Counted from the first letter of the stretch, positions 16,584-25,817 are shown. The stretch: 64,000 nucleotides of DNA from Flavobacterium cupriresistens (GCF_020911925.1 NZ_CP087134.1:1612001-1676000); one strand, 5' to 3'. Made by a program: numbers and translations. Notes: a model not told the origin generated them from the letters alone.

Positions 16584-18998
16584 ATGAAAATATTAAAATT
16601 TGGCGGTAAATCGTTATCAAACGGAGAAGGACTTAACAAAGTAGTTTCCATTATTACAGATAAAATCAATCAGGGCGAAAAAATTGCCGTTGTCGTTTCT
16701 GCCCGCGGAAATGCTACTGATGAATTAGAAGATATTTTAAGTATTGCTTCTAAAAACGGTAACTATAAACCGTTATTAGAAAGTTTTAAAACGTATCAGG
16801 TTTCAGATTACCCACAAGTTGATCTGTCTGAAGAATTCAGTATTTTGGATAAACTTTTTGAAGGCGTAAGTCTGATTGGAGATTACAGTAATAAAATCAA
16901 AGACCAGATTTTGTCTAAAGGCGAATTGCTTTCGGCTAAATTATTGACGGCAATTTTGATTGAAAAAGGAGTTCCTGCTAATTTTGTGGACACCAGAGAT
17001 TTACTGAAAACGGATTCGAAATTTGGTGATGCCCAGCCTTTGGAACAGCTTTCTAAGAAAAATGTGATCAATTATTTCAAAGAGCATAACGGATCTACAG
17101 TGAATATTGTAACCGGTTTTATCGGTTCAAACAACAATAATGACACTACAACCTTAGGAAGAAACGGAAGTAATTATACCGCTTCGTTGTTGGCAAATTA
17201 TTTAAATGCAGAAGAGCTTCAGAACTTTACGCATGTTGACGGAATTTATACTGCAAATCCTGATTTGGTTGCCGATGCTAAAAAAATCGAATATTTATCG
17301 TTTAATGAAGCAAACGAATTGGCCAATTTCGGCGCTACTATTTTGCATGCCAAAACAATAATTCCGTTGTTGGAGAAGAGTATTCCACTTCGTATTTTGA
17401 ATACATTTAACCATGAAAATCGCGGAACTTTAATCACTTCAGAGTCTGCAAAAGAAGGAATTAAAACACTTTCTGTTTTAGAGAACTTATCTTTAGTAAA
17501 CCTTGAAGGTCGTGGATTACTTGGGAAATCAGGAGTTGATGCCCGTATTTTTAAAGTAATGGGTGATCACAATATCAGTGTGAGTATTATTTCTCAGGGA
17601 TCTTCTGAAAGAGGAATTGGTTTGGTAGTTGCAACAGATAAAGCTACTACTGCCATGATCGAACTGGAAAAAGAGTTTGAGAATGATTTTTATTCTAAAG
17701 ACGTAAACCAAATTACAGTTACAGACAATGTTTCGGTTATTTCTATTATTGGTCAGGATCTGAGTACTTTTCACAAGCCTTACACGGCTTTAATCAAAAA
17801 TAAAATTGTACCGATTTTGTTTAATAACACGGTTACGGGTAAAAACGTGAGTTTGGTAGTTAAAAAATCAGAATTGCATAAAGCCTTAAACGTAATTCAC
17901 GGAGAGATTTTCGGAGTTTCCAAAAAAATCAATATTGCCGTTTTCGGTCATGGATTGGTTGGGGGAACTTTGATCAATCAAATTCTGGAATCTACTGCTG
18001 CTATTGAAAAACGCAAAGACATCAAATTGAATGTTTTTGCAATTGCCAATTCTAAAAAGGTACTTTTAAATAAAAATGGAGTAACATCAGATTGGAAAAA
18101 TGACATTCAGGATAAAGGAGTTGCGTATACTATTAATGACATTATTGCCTATGCAGATAAGCATCATTTAGAGAACTTAATTGCGATTGATAACACGGCG
18201 AGTGCTACCTTTGTGGAAAACTATATTTCGTTGATTGAGAGCAGTTTTGATTTGATTTCGTCTAATAAAGTGGCCAATACGTTAAGTTATGGTTTCTATA
18301 AAGAATTGAGAAAATCATTGGCAGATAATCAGAAGAATTATTTGTATGAAACCAATGTTGGTGCAGGATTACCGTTAATTGATACGATAAAATTATTGCA
18401 CCTTTCGGGTGAAAATATCACTAAAATAAAAGGAGTATTCTCGGGAACTTTGAGTTATTTGTTTAATAATTTTTCTGCAAAAGATGCTCCGTTTAGTGAG
18501 ATTTTGCAAGAGGCAATTGATAATGGTTACACAGAACCGGACCCGCGTGAGGATTTATGCGGAAATGATGTAGGTAGAAAATTATTGATCCTGGCTAGAG
18601 AATTGGATTTGCAAAATGAGTTTGAAGAAATTTCAATTCAAAATTTAATACCGGAACATTTACGTGAAGGAAATGTTTCTGATTTCTTAACCAAACTAAA
18701 AGAATTTGATCCGATTTATGAGAAGATTAAAGCCGATCAAAAACCAAATCATGTGTTGCGATATATCGGAGAATTGTCCGGAGATTTACAAAATGACAAG
18801 GGGATTCTGGAAGTAAAATTAGTTTCTGTGCCTTCAGATACTGCTTTAGGCGGATTAAAAGGTTCTGATTCTTTCTTTGAAATTTATACAGAATCTTACG
18901 GAGACCGACCAATCGTAATACAAGGAGCCGGTGCAGGTTCTGCCGTTACCGCAAGAGGCGTTTTTGGTGATATTTTGAGATTGTCAGATAAAGAGTAA
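16584..18998 (+). CDS. thrA: Bifunctional aspartokinase / homoserine dehydrogenase
   Basis: The 804-residue fusion catalyses the first and third steps from aspartate to homoserine. The aspartokinase half opens MKILKFGGKS; the usual T of KFGGTS is K here. Two ACT-like regulatory segments follow at roughly 290-440 ('FKVMGDHNISVSIISQGSSERGIG'). The dehydrogenase half starts near residue 447 with the GHGLVGGTL nucleotide-binding loop. It keeps SNKVANT, GVFSGTLSYLF, the catalytic GYTEPDPREDLCGNDVGRK (from residue 648) and GAGAGSAVTARGV. It starts 1 bp after metX, so it shares the SAM-I control and supplies that enzyme with homoserine. Compare the degenerate paralogue at 13305. Confidence 0.97.
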   Translation: MKILKFGGKSLSNGEGLNKVVSIITDKINQGEKIAVVVSARGNATDELEDILSIASKNGNYKPLLESFKTYQVSDYPQVDLSEEFSILDKLFEGVSLIGDYSNKIKDQILSKGELLSAKLLTAILIEKGVPANFVDTRDLLKTDSKFGDAQPLEQLSKKNVINYFKEHNGSTVNIVTGFIGSNNNNDTTTLGRNGSNYTASLLANYLNAEELQNFTHVDGIYTANPDLVADAKKIEYLSFNEANELANFGATILHAKTIIPLLEKSIPLRILNTFNHENRGTLITSESAKEGIKTLSVLENLSLVNLEGRGLLGKSGVDARIFKVMGDHNISVSIISQGSSERGIGLVVATDKATTAMIELEKEFENDFYSKDVNQITVTDNVSVISIIGQDLSTFHKPYTALIKNKIVPILFNNTVTGKNVSLVVKKSELHKALNVIHGEIFGVSKKINIAVFGHGLVGGTLINQILESTAAIEKRKDIKLNVFAIANSKKVLLNKNGVTSDWKNDIQDKGVAYTINDIIAYADKHHLENLIAIDNTASATFVENYISLIESSFDLISSNKVANTLSYGFYKELRKSLADNQKNYLYETNVGAGLPLIDTIKLLHLSGENITKIKGVFSGTLSYLFNNFSAKDAPFSEILQEAIDNGYTEPDPREDLCGNDVGRKLLILARELDLQNEFEEISIQNLIPEHLREGNVSDFLTKLKEFDPIYEKIKADQKPNHVLRYIGELSGDLQNDKGILEVKLVSVPSDTALGGLKGSDSFFEIYTESYGDRPIVIQGAGAGSAVTARGVFGDILRLSDKE

Positions 18999-19096
18999 GA
19001 GATTTTAGATTTATTCGCTAACTTGTTATTTCGACAAAGAAGAAAAATTAAACACAAAAAAATATAAAAAATAACCCGTTGCGTGGAATTAATTGG

Positions 19097-19145
19097 AACA
19101 CATAGAGACATACTTAGGAAATTAAAATCTATGTTTCTATGTGTT
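19097..19145. repeat. Palindromic repeat
   Basis: Inverted arms aacacatagagacata / tatgtttctatgtgtt around a 17-nt centre, between thrA and the next gene. It belongs to the class of species-specific intergenic palindromes scattered through this window. Confidence 0.7.
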
Positions 19146-19228
19146 AAATAACATTCAACGAGCCAAAGAATAGAAAGAATCTGAACATTACAGATTCTGA
19201 ATGCCCCCAAATGAATTAACCTATACAA

Positions 19229-19921
19229 ATGAAAAAAATCTATTTCCTTTTTTGTCTGATCTCTTTTACGATGCAGGCAAAATATTATGAAGCTGTTCTG
19301 ACTTTTGAAAACGGAACCGTTAAAAAAGGGTTCGCCGAACTTGTTGAAATAAACAGTTCTAAAGTTAAATTCAGACTTACTGAAAAAGGAGATACAGAGA
19401 AAATTTTGAGTGAAGAACTCAAAAAAGTGGAGTACGTTGACAAAGACGGAAATAAGTATGAAGCAGAAAGATTGTTTGTGCTTCAGGATAAAGGAGAAAA
19501 GGGAGTAAAAAAAAGCTCCGATAAATCTTGGTTGTACGTGATTTATTCGAAAGGAATTAAACTAACGGTAGATGCGCTTCAATCGACTCTTAGGTACAAT
19601 CCGGCTACAGGAACTTCAACAGGTTCAGGTGGCGGTACAATGCTGTACATGGGAAAAGAGAAGGAAGATGGTGTATTTTATGTTTATATGTTGTCAGCAA
19701 TGATGTCTGTGAATGTAGGGATGGATAAGGCTGTGAGGAATATCGCAGGTATTCAGTTTAAAGATTGTCCTGCTTTTTTGGAAGCGGTTAATAAAGAAAA
19801 TTTCAAAAAGAATACTTTGGCCGGTCGTATAATTGAACTTTACGAGACAAATAATTGTAATAAAAAAGAAGTAGCCAAAGTACAGGAGACAAAAGCAAAA
19901 GCAAAGACTAAAAAGAAATAA
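19229..19921 (+). CDS. Exported protein of unknown function
   Basis: A 230-residue protein beginning MKKIYFLFCLISFTMQA, a short signal peptide. The N-terminal region ('YYEAVLTFENGTVKKGFAELVE', then 'KKVEYVDKDGNKYEAERLF') looks like beta strands seen in Bacteroidetes periplasmic proteins. The C-terminus is a lysine-rich tail (KAKAKTKKK). No enzymatic motif is visible. It stands alone and neighbours do not suggest a role. Confidence 0.75.
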   Translation: MKKIYFLFCLISFTMQAKYYEAVLTFENGTVKKGFAELVEINSSKVKFRLTEKGDTEKILSEELKKVEYVDKDGNKYEAERLFVLQDKGEKGVKKSSDKSWLYVIYSKGIKLTVDALQSTLRYNPATGTSTGSGGGTMLYMGKEKEDGVFYVYMLSAMMSVNVGMDKAVRNIAGIQFKDCPAFLEAVNKENFKKNTLAGRIIELYETNNCNKKEVAKVQETKAKAKTKKK

Positions 19922-20118
19922 GTACGGAGGTTTTTGATTTTAGATTGAAGACTTTAGGTTTTTTGAAAGTTGTTGCGATTTCTATGATAGAGAATTATGA
20001 TGGTTTGTAGAAAACGGATCTGAAAAACAGCTGCGAATTGCTTCGTGGTTTGGGTTTAGTTCTGAGGTTCTTTTGAAAAGACAGACCGGACTACATATTT
20101 AAATAAAAAAGAAAAAAA

Positions 20119-20754
20119 ATGATACCATTAAACGAGCTTGTTATTTTTATCCTGGCGGCTTTATTACTTGTAATTACACCGGGACCAAATATGATGTATT
20201 TGATTTCGCGCTCTATTACTCAAGGTAAAAAAGCGGGAATACTATCGTTGGCAGGAATTATTTTTGGTTTTTTTGTTCATATTATCATGGTCTCTTTTGG
20301 AATTACAGCGCTACTTTTTGCTGTTCCGATGGCGTATAATATTCTTAAAATTACAGGAGTTCTCTATTTGTTGTACTTGGCGTTTCAGGCGGTGAGACCA
20401 AACGGAAAGAATCTCTTTCAACCGAATGAAAACCTTTCTATAGATAAACCAAAAAAGCTATTTAGTATCGGATTTTTAACAAGTGTATTAAATCCTAAGA
20501 TTGCGGTGTTTTATTTATCGTTTTTTCCTCAGTTTATCAAACCGGCCTACGGATCGATTATGACACAGAGCCTGGAACTTGGTGTAACACAGGTTTTGGT
20601 GAGTTTCACGATTAATTTTATAATCGTACTAACGGCAGCAAAAATAGCTTCTTTTTTTGCTAAAAAACCAATGTGGCTAAAGGTTCAGAAATGGTTTATG
20701 GCAGGAGTTTTAACGTCAATGGCAATTAAAATGGCCTTTTCGAAAGCAAAATAA
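20119..20754 (+). CDS. LysE/RhtB-family amino-acid exporter
   Basis: A 211-residue inner-membrane protein with six hydrophobic segments. The family signature LVITPGPNMMYLISRSITQGKKAGI lies near residues 18-42, followed by 'SIGFLTSVLNPKIAVFYLSFFPQF'. LysE/RhtB proteins export amino acids such as homoserine, threonine or lysine, which fits the surrounding aspartate-family genes, but the substrate is not determinable. The OsmC gene begins 27 bp downstream, suggesting an operon. Confidence 0.9.
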   Translation: MIPLNELVIFILAALLLVITPGPNMMYLISRSITQGKKAGILSLAGIIFGFFVHIIMVSFGITALLFAVPMAYNILKITGVLYLLYLAFQAVRPNGKNLFQPNENLSIDKPKKLFSIGFLTSVLNPKIAVFYLSFFPQFIKPAYGSIMTQSLELGVTQVLVSFTINFIIVLTAAKIASFFAKKPMWLKVQKWFMAGVLTSMAIKMAFSKAK

Positions 20755-20781
20755 TTAAAGTAAAGATTAAAATAAAAAAAA

Positions 20782-21213
20782 ATGAAAGTAACCTTAAACA
20801 GAGTAAATGACGCATTTCATTTTAAAATAAAAAATGAGCGCGGTCATGTAATCGATGTAGACAGCAGGGCAGAATTTGGAGGAAGTGATTTAGGCGCAAG
20901 TCCAATGGAGCTTGTTTTAATGGGTGTTGCAGGATGCAGTGCTATCGATATGATTTCGATTTTAAAAAAACAACGTCAGGAAATAACTTCTTTTGATGCT
21001 GAGGTAGAAGGACTTCGCGTTCAGATAGACGAAGCAAAACCTTTTAAAGAAATCAATGTGGTTTTTTATTTAAAAGGAGACATCAATCCGGAAAAGGCCT
21101 ATCGTGCTGCACAACTCTCTTTTGAGAAATATTGCTCCGTTGCCAAAACGGTTGAGCCTACTGCAACAATAAAATACAAAGTTGTTTTAAACGACAAAGA
21201 ATTAGAAAATTAG
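20782..21213 (+). CDS. OsmC-family protein
   Basis: A 143-residue OsmC/Ohr-type protein. The family usually has two reactive cysteines acting on organic peroxides. Here Cys in 'MGVAGCSAIDMISIL' (about residue 53) and Cys in 'FEKYCSVAKTV' (about 118) are both present in the expected places, with the intervening region 'EINVVFYLKGDINPEKAYRAAQLS'. It likely works in the cytoplasm in thiol-dependent peroxide or persulfide chemistry. Operon with the upstream exporter; metZ follows 136 bp later. Confidence 0.85.
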   Translation: MKVTLNRVNDAFHFKIKNERGHVIDVDSRAEFGGSDLGASPMELVLMGVAGCSAIDMISILKKQRQEITSFDAEVEGLRVQIDEAKPFKEINVVFYLKGDINPEKAYRAAQLSFEKYCSVAKTVEPTATIKYKVVLNDKELEN

Positions 21214-21349
21214 TCAATTAGAGAATTAGATAATTTTGACTAGCTATTAAATAATGAAAGGCTATTGAAAGATATTTTAAAATCTTTGGTGCAACTCAGT
21301 GTTTGCTTTGTGTGACGCTGTGAAATAGTCCTCTGAAAAACAAAAAAAA

Positions 21350-22522
21350 ATGAACGAACAAGAATTTGGTTTCGAAACACAAGCCATTAGAACACAATTA
21401 GAGAGATCTCAGTATTTAGAACATTCGGTACCTTTGTACCTGTCGTCAAGTTTTGTATTTGAAGATGCAGAGGACATGCGTGCTTCTTTTACAGAAGAAA
21501 AAGAAAGAAATATTTACAGCCGTTTCAGTAATCCAAATACAACTGAATTTGTAGATAAAGTGTGTAAAATGGAAGGGGCAGAAGCCGGTTATGCTTTTGC
21601 AACCGGAATGGCAGCAGTGTATTCTACTTTTGCGGCTTTATTAAATGCGGGGGATCATATTGTGTCGGCAAGCAGTGTTTTTGGTTCAACGCATGCGTTA
21701 TTTATGACTTATTTCCCGAAATGGAATATTGAAACTTCTTATTTTGACATTAATAAACCGGAAAAAATTGAAAGTTTCATTAAACCGAATACTAAAATAT
21801 TATATGCAGAGTCGCCTACAAATCCAGGAGTAGATGTAATTGATCTGCAGTTGTTGGGTGACATCGCTAAAAAACACAATTTAATTTTAATCATTGATAA
21901 CTGTTTTGCAACGCCATACCTTCAGCAGCCTATTAAGTTTGGAGCGCATTTGGTAGTGCATTCGGCAACGAAATTAATCGACGGTCAAGGTCGTGTTTTA
22001 GGAGGAGTGACCGTTGGAAGTGAAGATTTAATCAGACAGATTTATTTGTTTTCAAGAAATACCGGTCCTGCTTTATCTCCGTTTAATGCCTGGATTTTGT
22101 CAAAAAGTTTAGAGACGCTTGCAATTCGTGTAGAAAAACATTGTGAAAATGCATTAAAAGTAGCGGAGTTTTTAGAAGCGCATCCAAATGTGAATAGTGT
22201 GAAATACCCGTTTTTGAAATCACATCCACAATACGAAATCGCCAAAAAACAGATGCTTTTAGGAGGTAATATTATTGCATTTGAAATCAAAGGAGGAATC
22301 GAGGCCGGAAGAAAATTTCTGGACAAAATTAAACTTTGCTCTCTTTCCGCTAATATCGGTGATACCAGATCAATTGTAACGCATCCGGCTTCAACAACGC
22401 ATAGTAAATTGTCTGAAGAAGATCAATTGGCAGTTGGTATTACACAAGGTTTAGTGCGTGTTTCTGTAGGTTTAGAAACCGTAAAAGATGTAATTGCAGA
22501 TTTAGAGCAAGCGCTTTCTTAA
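21350..22522 (+). CDS. metZ: O-succinylhomoserine sulfhydrylase (MetZ-type)
   Basis: A 390-residue PLP enzyme of the Cys/Met metabolism family. The sequence around the PLP lysine, HSATKLIDGQGR with K208, is the signature of MetZ rather than cystathionine gamma-synthase/lyase or MetY. The cofactor-binding 'FATGMAAVYSTFAALL' lies near residue 84. It makes homocysteine directly from an activated homoserine and sulfide. Together with metY it gives two sulfhydrylases in one neighbourhood, and a cystathionine lyase or gamma-synthase role cannot be fully excluded. It is followed by a terminator. Confidence 0.9.
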   Translation: MNEQEFGFETQAIRTQLERSQYLEHSVPLYLSSSFVFEDAEDMRASFTEEKERNIYSRFSNPNTTEFVDKVCKMEGAEAGYAFATGMAAVYSTFAALLNAGDHIVSASSVFGSTHALFMTYFPKWNIETSYFDINKPEKIESFIKPNTKILYAESPTNPGVDVIDLQLLGDIAKKHNLILIIDNCFATPYLQQPIKFGAHLVVHSATKLIDGQGRVLGGVTVGSEDLIRQIYLFSRNTGPALSPFNAWILSKSLETLAIRVEKHCENALKVAEFLEAHPNVNSVKYPFLKSHPQYEIAKKQMLLGGNIIAFEIKGGIEAGRKFLDKIKLCSLSANIGDTRSIVTHPASTTHSKLSEEDQLAVGITQGLVRVSVGLETVKDVIADLEQALS

Positions 22523-22546
22523 AAGTATTATAATTTTAAAAATCTA

Positions 22547-22582
22547 AAAGGCTATCTGTTTTACAAATGAATAGCCTTTTTT
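22547..22582 (+). terminator. Intrinsic terminator of metZ
   Basis: Stem aaaaggctat / atagcctttt with a 14-nt loop, 24 bp after the metZ stop, followed by T's. Confidence 0.85.
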
Positions 22583-22608
22583 AGTATCTTAAATTTAGTT
22601 TTTAAAAC

Positions 22609-23130
22609 ATGATTATGGTAAAACCAAGATTGTTGCTCTTGTCTGATTTATTTGGGGGTGAAAGCCCGGAATGGATAAAACCGTATAGTAAAACCTTAGC
22701 ATCTAAATTTGATGTTCACTATTATGATGTTCTGAAATTAGGCGGAATAAATGTTTCTGATTGCGATGAAAGTGGTATTCACAGTCAATTTTTAAAGGGA
22801 GGAATTGATAAGGCAGTTCAAACTTTATTGGATTTTGAAAAAGAAGAAGTGACTATTTTAGGCTTTAGCATAGGAGGAACAATTGGCTGGAAAGCTTCTT
22901 TGCTTGGTTTAAAAGTAAAGCAGTTGGTTGCGGTTTCGTCAACTAGATTGCGTTTTGAAACGGAGACTCCTAATTGCAAAATCAAGTTGTATTTTGGAGA
23001 GAATGACCGGAATAAACCGAATGCTGAATGGTTTTCGGATTTGAATGTTTCAAATTATGTTTTCGAAAATCAAGAGCATCAGTTGTATTTAATAGAAAAG
23101 AATACGGTTGTCATTTGCAGTGAATTTTAA
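22609..23130 (+). CDS. Small alpha/beta-hydrolase
   Basis: A 173-residue protein, short for the fold but with the expected triad: the nucleophile elbow GFSIGG (Ser near residue 88), an acid in 'FGENDRNKP' and a His in 'ENQEHQLYL'. The first residues MIMVKP allow a second start 6 bp later. The substrate is unknown. It lies between metZ and an RDD-family protein with no clear functional link. Confidence 0.75.
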   Translation: MIMVKPRLLLLSDLFGGESPEWIKPYSKTLASKFDVHYYDVLKLGGINVSDCDESGIHSQFLKGGIDKAVQTLLDFEKEEVTILGFSIGGTIGWKASLLGLKVKQLVAVSSTRLRFETETPNCKIKLYFGENDRNKPNAEWFSDLNVSNYVFENQEHQLYLIEKNTVVICSEF

Positions 23131-23155
23131 GTTGATTTTTCTTTCTTTTTCATAA

Positions 23156-23181
23156 TTGTTTATACAAAAAGTATATTTTTG
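23156..23181 (+). promoter_or_regulatory. Promoter of the RDD gene
   Basis: TATTTTTG at 23174-23181 is an exact TAnnTTTG match, with TTG at 23156-23158. The 15-nt spacer is short. It lies upstream of the ATG at 23222, which supports that start over an earlier in-frame ATG at 23156 that would overlap the promoter. Confidence 0.5.
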
Positions 23182-23221
23182 TCGCGAACAAAACATAACC
23201 TTAATTAAAACCAATTATAAC

Positions 23222-23722
23222 ATGAGTAACACTACTTATATTCTTGATGACAATTTAATAGCTTCTAATGGAAGTCGTTTCTTAAATTACATTTTAGATA
23301 TCATTTTTATTATGCTTTCTGCATTTATCTTAACTTTTATCTTTGCGATTTTGTCCAATCTGTTAGAATGGGATGGCCTGAATGAATGGTTGATTAACAT
23401 GAGCGATCTGGAGTCACAACTTGTTTTTGTAATAATATCGATACTTTATTATGTGTTTACAGAAGGTCTTTTCGGAAGATCAATAGGGAAATTTATCACG
23501 GGAACTGTTGTCGTTGATGAAAATGGTGAAAAACCGGGTTTTGGAGCAATTTTTAAAAGAAGTCTATCTCGCTTAATCCCTTTTGATGCTTTTTCTTTTT
23601 TAGGCAGCAGAGGTTGGCATGATTCTTTTTCAGATACTTATGTAGTCGGTAATAAGGCTTTAAAAGAAAGCATAAAAACATTTAAAGAATTTGAATTAAT
23701 CGGAGTTAAGGAAAACGAATAA
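23222..23722 (+). CDS. RDD-family membrane protein
   Basis: A 166-residue protein with three hydrophobic segments (for example 'YILDIIFIMLSAFILTFIFAIL') and the RDD-type sequence 'SRFLNYILD', in which R and D are the family residues. The 'GLFGRSIGKFITGTVVVDENGEKP' block after the second helix is characteristic. Role unknown; RDD proteins have been linked to transport or ion homeostasis. The start at MSNTTYIL avoids an unnatural 22-residue extension lying over the promoter. Confidence 0.85.
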   Translation: MSNTTYILDDNLIASNGSRFLNYILDIIFIMLSAFILTFIFAILSNLLEWDGLNEWLINMSDLESQLVFVIISILYYVFTEGLFGRSIGKFITGTVVVDENGEKPGFGAIFKRSLSRLIPFDAFSFLGSRGWHDSFSDTYVVGNKALKESIKTFKEFELIGVKENE

Positions 23723-23850
23723 TAAGTTCGTCAGCGTCATACTTTTTATTCTTTTGTTATTCTTATAGCAATAGCTTATTTTTGCTGTTGAAAAATATGC
23801 TGTCATTTTAGCACAAAAAATCTAAAATCAACATTCTAAAATCTTAATAA

Positions 23851-24261
23851 GTGCTTTCAAAGAAAACAAAATACGGAATTAAAGCTTTGACGTTTTTAGC
23901 AAGACGCGAGAATAATGATCCTGTGCAAATTGCTGAAATTGCAAAAAGCGAACATATTTCGATTAAGTTCCTGGAGAGTATATTATTGCTTTTAAGGAAT
24001 TCCGGTTTCTTGGGAGCAAAAAAAGGAAAAGGAGGCGGTTACTATCTTATCAAAGATCCGAAAGATATTAGCATGGCCAAAGTATACCGAATTTTGGAGG
24101 GACCGATTGCACTACTTCCGTGCGCAAGTCACAATTTCTACGAAAAATGCGATGATTGTGACGATGAGTCTACCTGTGCTGCCCGTCGTTTAATGACGGA
24201 AGTGAGAGATAATACATTAAAGATATTAGAAAGTAATTCCTTGGCGGATATCGCTTTTTAG
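23851..24261 (+). CDS. Rrf2-family transcriptional regulator
   Basis: A 136-residue winged-helix regulator with GTG start (LSKKTKYGIKALTFLAR, the classic Rrf2 opening). The recognition region is 'ISIKFLESILLLLRNSGFLGAKKGKGGGY'. Four cysteines follow at 91, 100, 103 and 109 in the sensor region, giving C-x8-C-x2-C-x5-C. Family members use this area to bind an Fe-S cluster (IscR, NsrR) or to sense cysteine-synthase status (CymR). Sitting just before the sulfate-assimilation genes, it is a natural candidate for their regulator, for example through the motif at 25818. That link is inference. Confidence 0.9.
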   Translation: MLSKKTKYGIKALTFLARRENNDPVQIAEIAKSEHISIKFLESILLLLRNSGFLGAKKGKGGGYYLIKDPKDISMAKVYRILEGPIALLPCASHNFYEKCDDCDDESTCAARRLMTEVRDNTLKILESNSLADIAF

Positions 24262-24660
24262 AACACATAATTTTTTTAAACCATATAAGTGATGTAAGTT
24301 AATATAAGTTTAGTTTAAATGAACTTATATGACTTATTTTCGATCAATTCTAAAGCTGACAGGTTTTTAAAACCTGTCAGCTTTAATTTTTAAAAACGGA
24401 GGAAACTAGTTTGTTTGGAACGTATAATTTTTTAAACCATATAAGTGATGTAAGCTAATATTAAGTTTAGTTTGAATGAACTTACATGACTTATTTTCGA
24501 TGAATTCTAAACCTGACAGGTTTTAAAAACCTGTTAGGTTTAATTTATAAAAACAAAGGAAACTAGTTTGGAACATATAATTTTTTTTAAACCATATAAG
24601 GTGATGTAAGACCATATAAGTTTAGTTTAAATGAACTTACATGACTTATATGGTTTAATA
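24261..24660. repeat. Composite tandem repeat (three units of about 155 bp)
   Basis: Units begin at about 24261, 24419 and 24571 with gaacayataatttttttaaa. Each opens with the accatataag palindrome (as at 13178). Units 1 and 2 then carry a second palindrome, ctgacaggttttt-aaaacctgtcag, and end in gaggaaactagttt. The third unit stops after the first palindrome. No ORF is present in the 514-bp gap. Confidence 0.88.
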
Positions 24661-24679
24661 TCGCCAAGTAGGAATCAAT

Positions 24680-24722
24680 AAAAAAACCATTTCGTTGAGC
24701 GGACTCACTGAAATGGTTTTTT
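24680..24722 (-). terminator. Bidirectional terminator
   Basis: aaaaaaccattt / aaatggtttttt stem extended by gttgag/ctcac pairs. It serves the minus-strand gene ending at 24776. Confidence 0.75.
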
Positions 24723-24775
24723 GGGTATAGAGAATTTTTTTCTATTATTTTTAGGAAAATGAAATAGTAAAAGAC

Positions 24776-25558
24776 TTAAAAAACTAATTTGTAGCCTACC
24801 ATAAACAACATTATGGCAATGGCGTTTCTAAGGAATAAATCAGGCACTTTTCCGCTTAACATGCTTCCCATGTAAATTCCGGGAAGGGATCCTAGTAGTA
24901 ATTGGCCCAGTAGTCCCAGATCTAAATTCCCCATTGAGGCATGTCCGATTCCTGCAACAAGAGTTAAGGGAACGGCGTGGGCGATTTCAGTTCCAACCAA
25001 TTTCGGAGTTGGCAAAAGCGGGTATAGAAAAAATAAAGTTACGGTTCCCAGTGCGCCTGCACCAATCGAAGTAAGTGTTACGGTGGCGCCTAATAATACA
25101 CCAATAGCAACCGTTAAAATATTCTGAGTAGTGCTTTCATAGTGAAATTTATCCCCGGCATGTTTTTGAGAAAATTGCATGATCTTCTTTTTAAACAAAA
25201 TGGCTATCGAAGTAAAAAGCAAAGCCCAGCCCAAGCTGTATTTGATTAAGGCATTTAAAGCGGTAACATCGGTTTTGATGCTTTCCAATATCCATAAAGT
25301 TAATAAAGCCGCCGGTACACTGCCTAAAGAAAGCCAGCCGGTGATTTTCCAGTTGATGTTTTTCTTTTTATTGTGAACATATACCCCTCCCATTTTGGTA
25401 AAAGCAGCATACAATAAATCGGTACCTACAGCGGTTGTTGGTGGAATGCCAAACCATAATAAAATAGGAGTCATGAGCGAACCGCCGCCAACACCAGTCA
25501 TTCCCACCACAAAACCAACGAATAAACCTGCCACTACAAGACCTATCTGAAAATCCAT
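24776..25558 (-). CDS. TauE/SafE-family membrane permease, divergent copy
   Basis: A 260-residue inner-membrane protein with about eight hydrophobic helices and the two internal TauE/SafE repeats: 'FVVGMTGVGGGSLMTPILL' early and 'GATVTLTSIGAGALGTVTLFFLYPLL' in the middle. The family exports sulfite or sulfoacetate, or imports sulfur oxyanions. It is transcribed away from the sulfate operon, back to back with a second family member at 25848. The pairing suggests anion transport for the assimilation pathway; direction and substrate are uncertain. Confidence 0.88.
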   Translation of the reverse strand: MDFQIGLVVAGLFVGFVVGMTGVGGGSLMTPILLWFGIPPTTAVGTDLLYAAFTKMGGVYVHNKKKNINWKITGWLSLGSVPAALLTLWILESIKTDVTALNALIKYSLGWALLFTSIAILFKKKIMQFSQKHAGDKFHYESTTQNILTVAIGVLLGATVTLTSIGAGALGTVTLFFLYPLLPTPKLVGTEIAHAVPLTLVAGIGHASMGNLDLGLLGQLLLGSLPGIYMGSMLSGKVPDLFLRNAIAIMLFMVGYKLVF

Positions 25559-25770
25559 AAATAAAAAATTTTGCCAAAAATAAGAAGTAATTTATAATAA
25601 TCCTATCGATGTGGTAGACTATTTTAGAAGTGCTTGTTAAATCTTTGTTTTGTAATTGTTTGCGTGTTTTAGAGTTTTTAAATTTACCTTTATTTTATCA
25701 AAATAAGTAAGTTTTGTTTTAATTGTTTGGGATGCGGTTGTTAATTAAAGTAAAAAATCAAAATATTGTT

Positions 25771-25799
25771 TTGTTATTTACAAATAAATACTAATTTTG
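25771..25799 (+). promoter_or_regulatory. Promoter of the sulfate-assimilation operon
   Basis: TTG (25771-25773), 18-nt spacer, TAATTTTG (25792-25799), an exact -7 match. Expected start about 25806, giving a leader of about 40 nt. Confidence 0.75.
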
Positions 25800-25817
25800 C
25801 ATAGTAATCTAGTAAGC

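Noticed and set aside
21240..21349. Attenuator or riboswitch before metZ
   Set aside because: No short Met/Cys ORF, no terminator hairpin and no SAM-aptamer core could be found.
25368..25577. 69-codon ORF overlapping the start of the TauE/SafE gene
   Set aside because: Shadow frame of the transporter; translated sequence has no features of its own.
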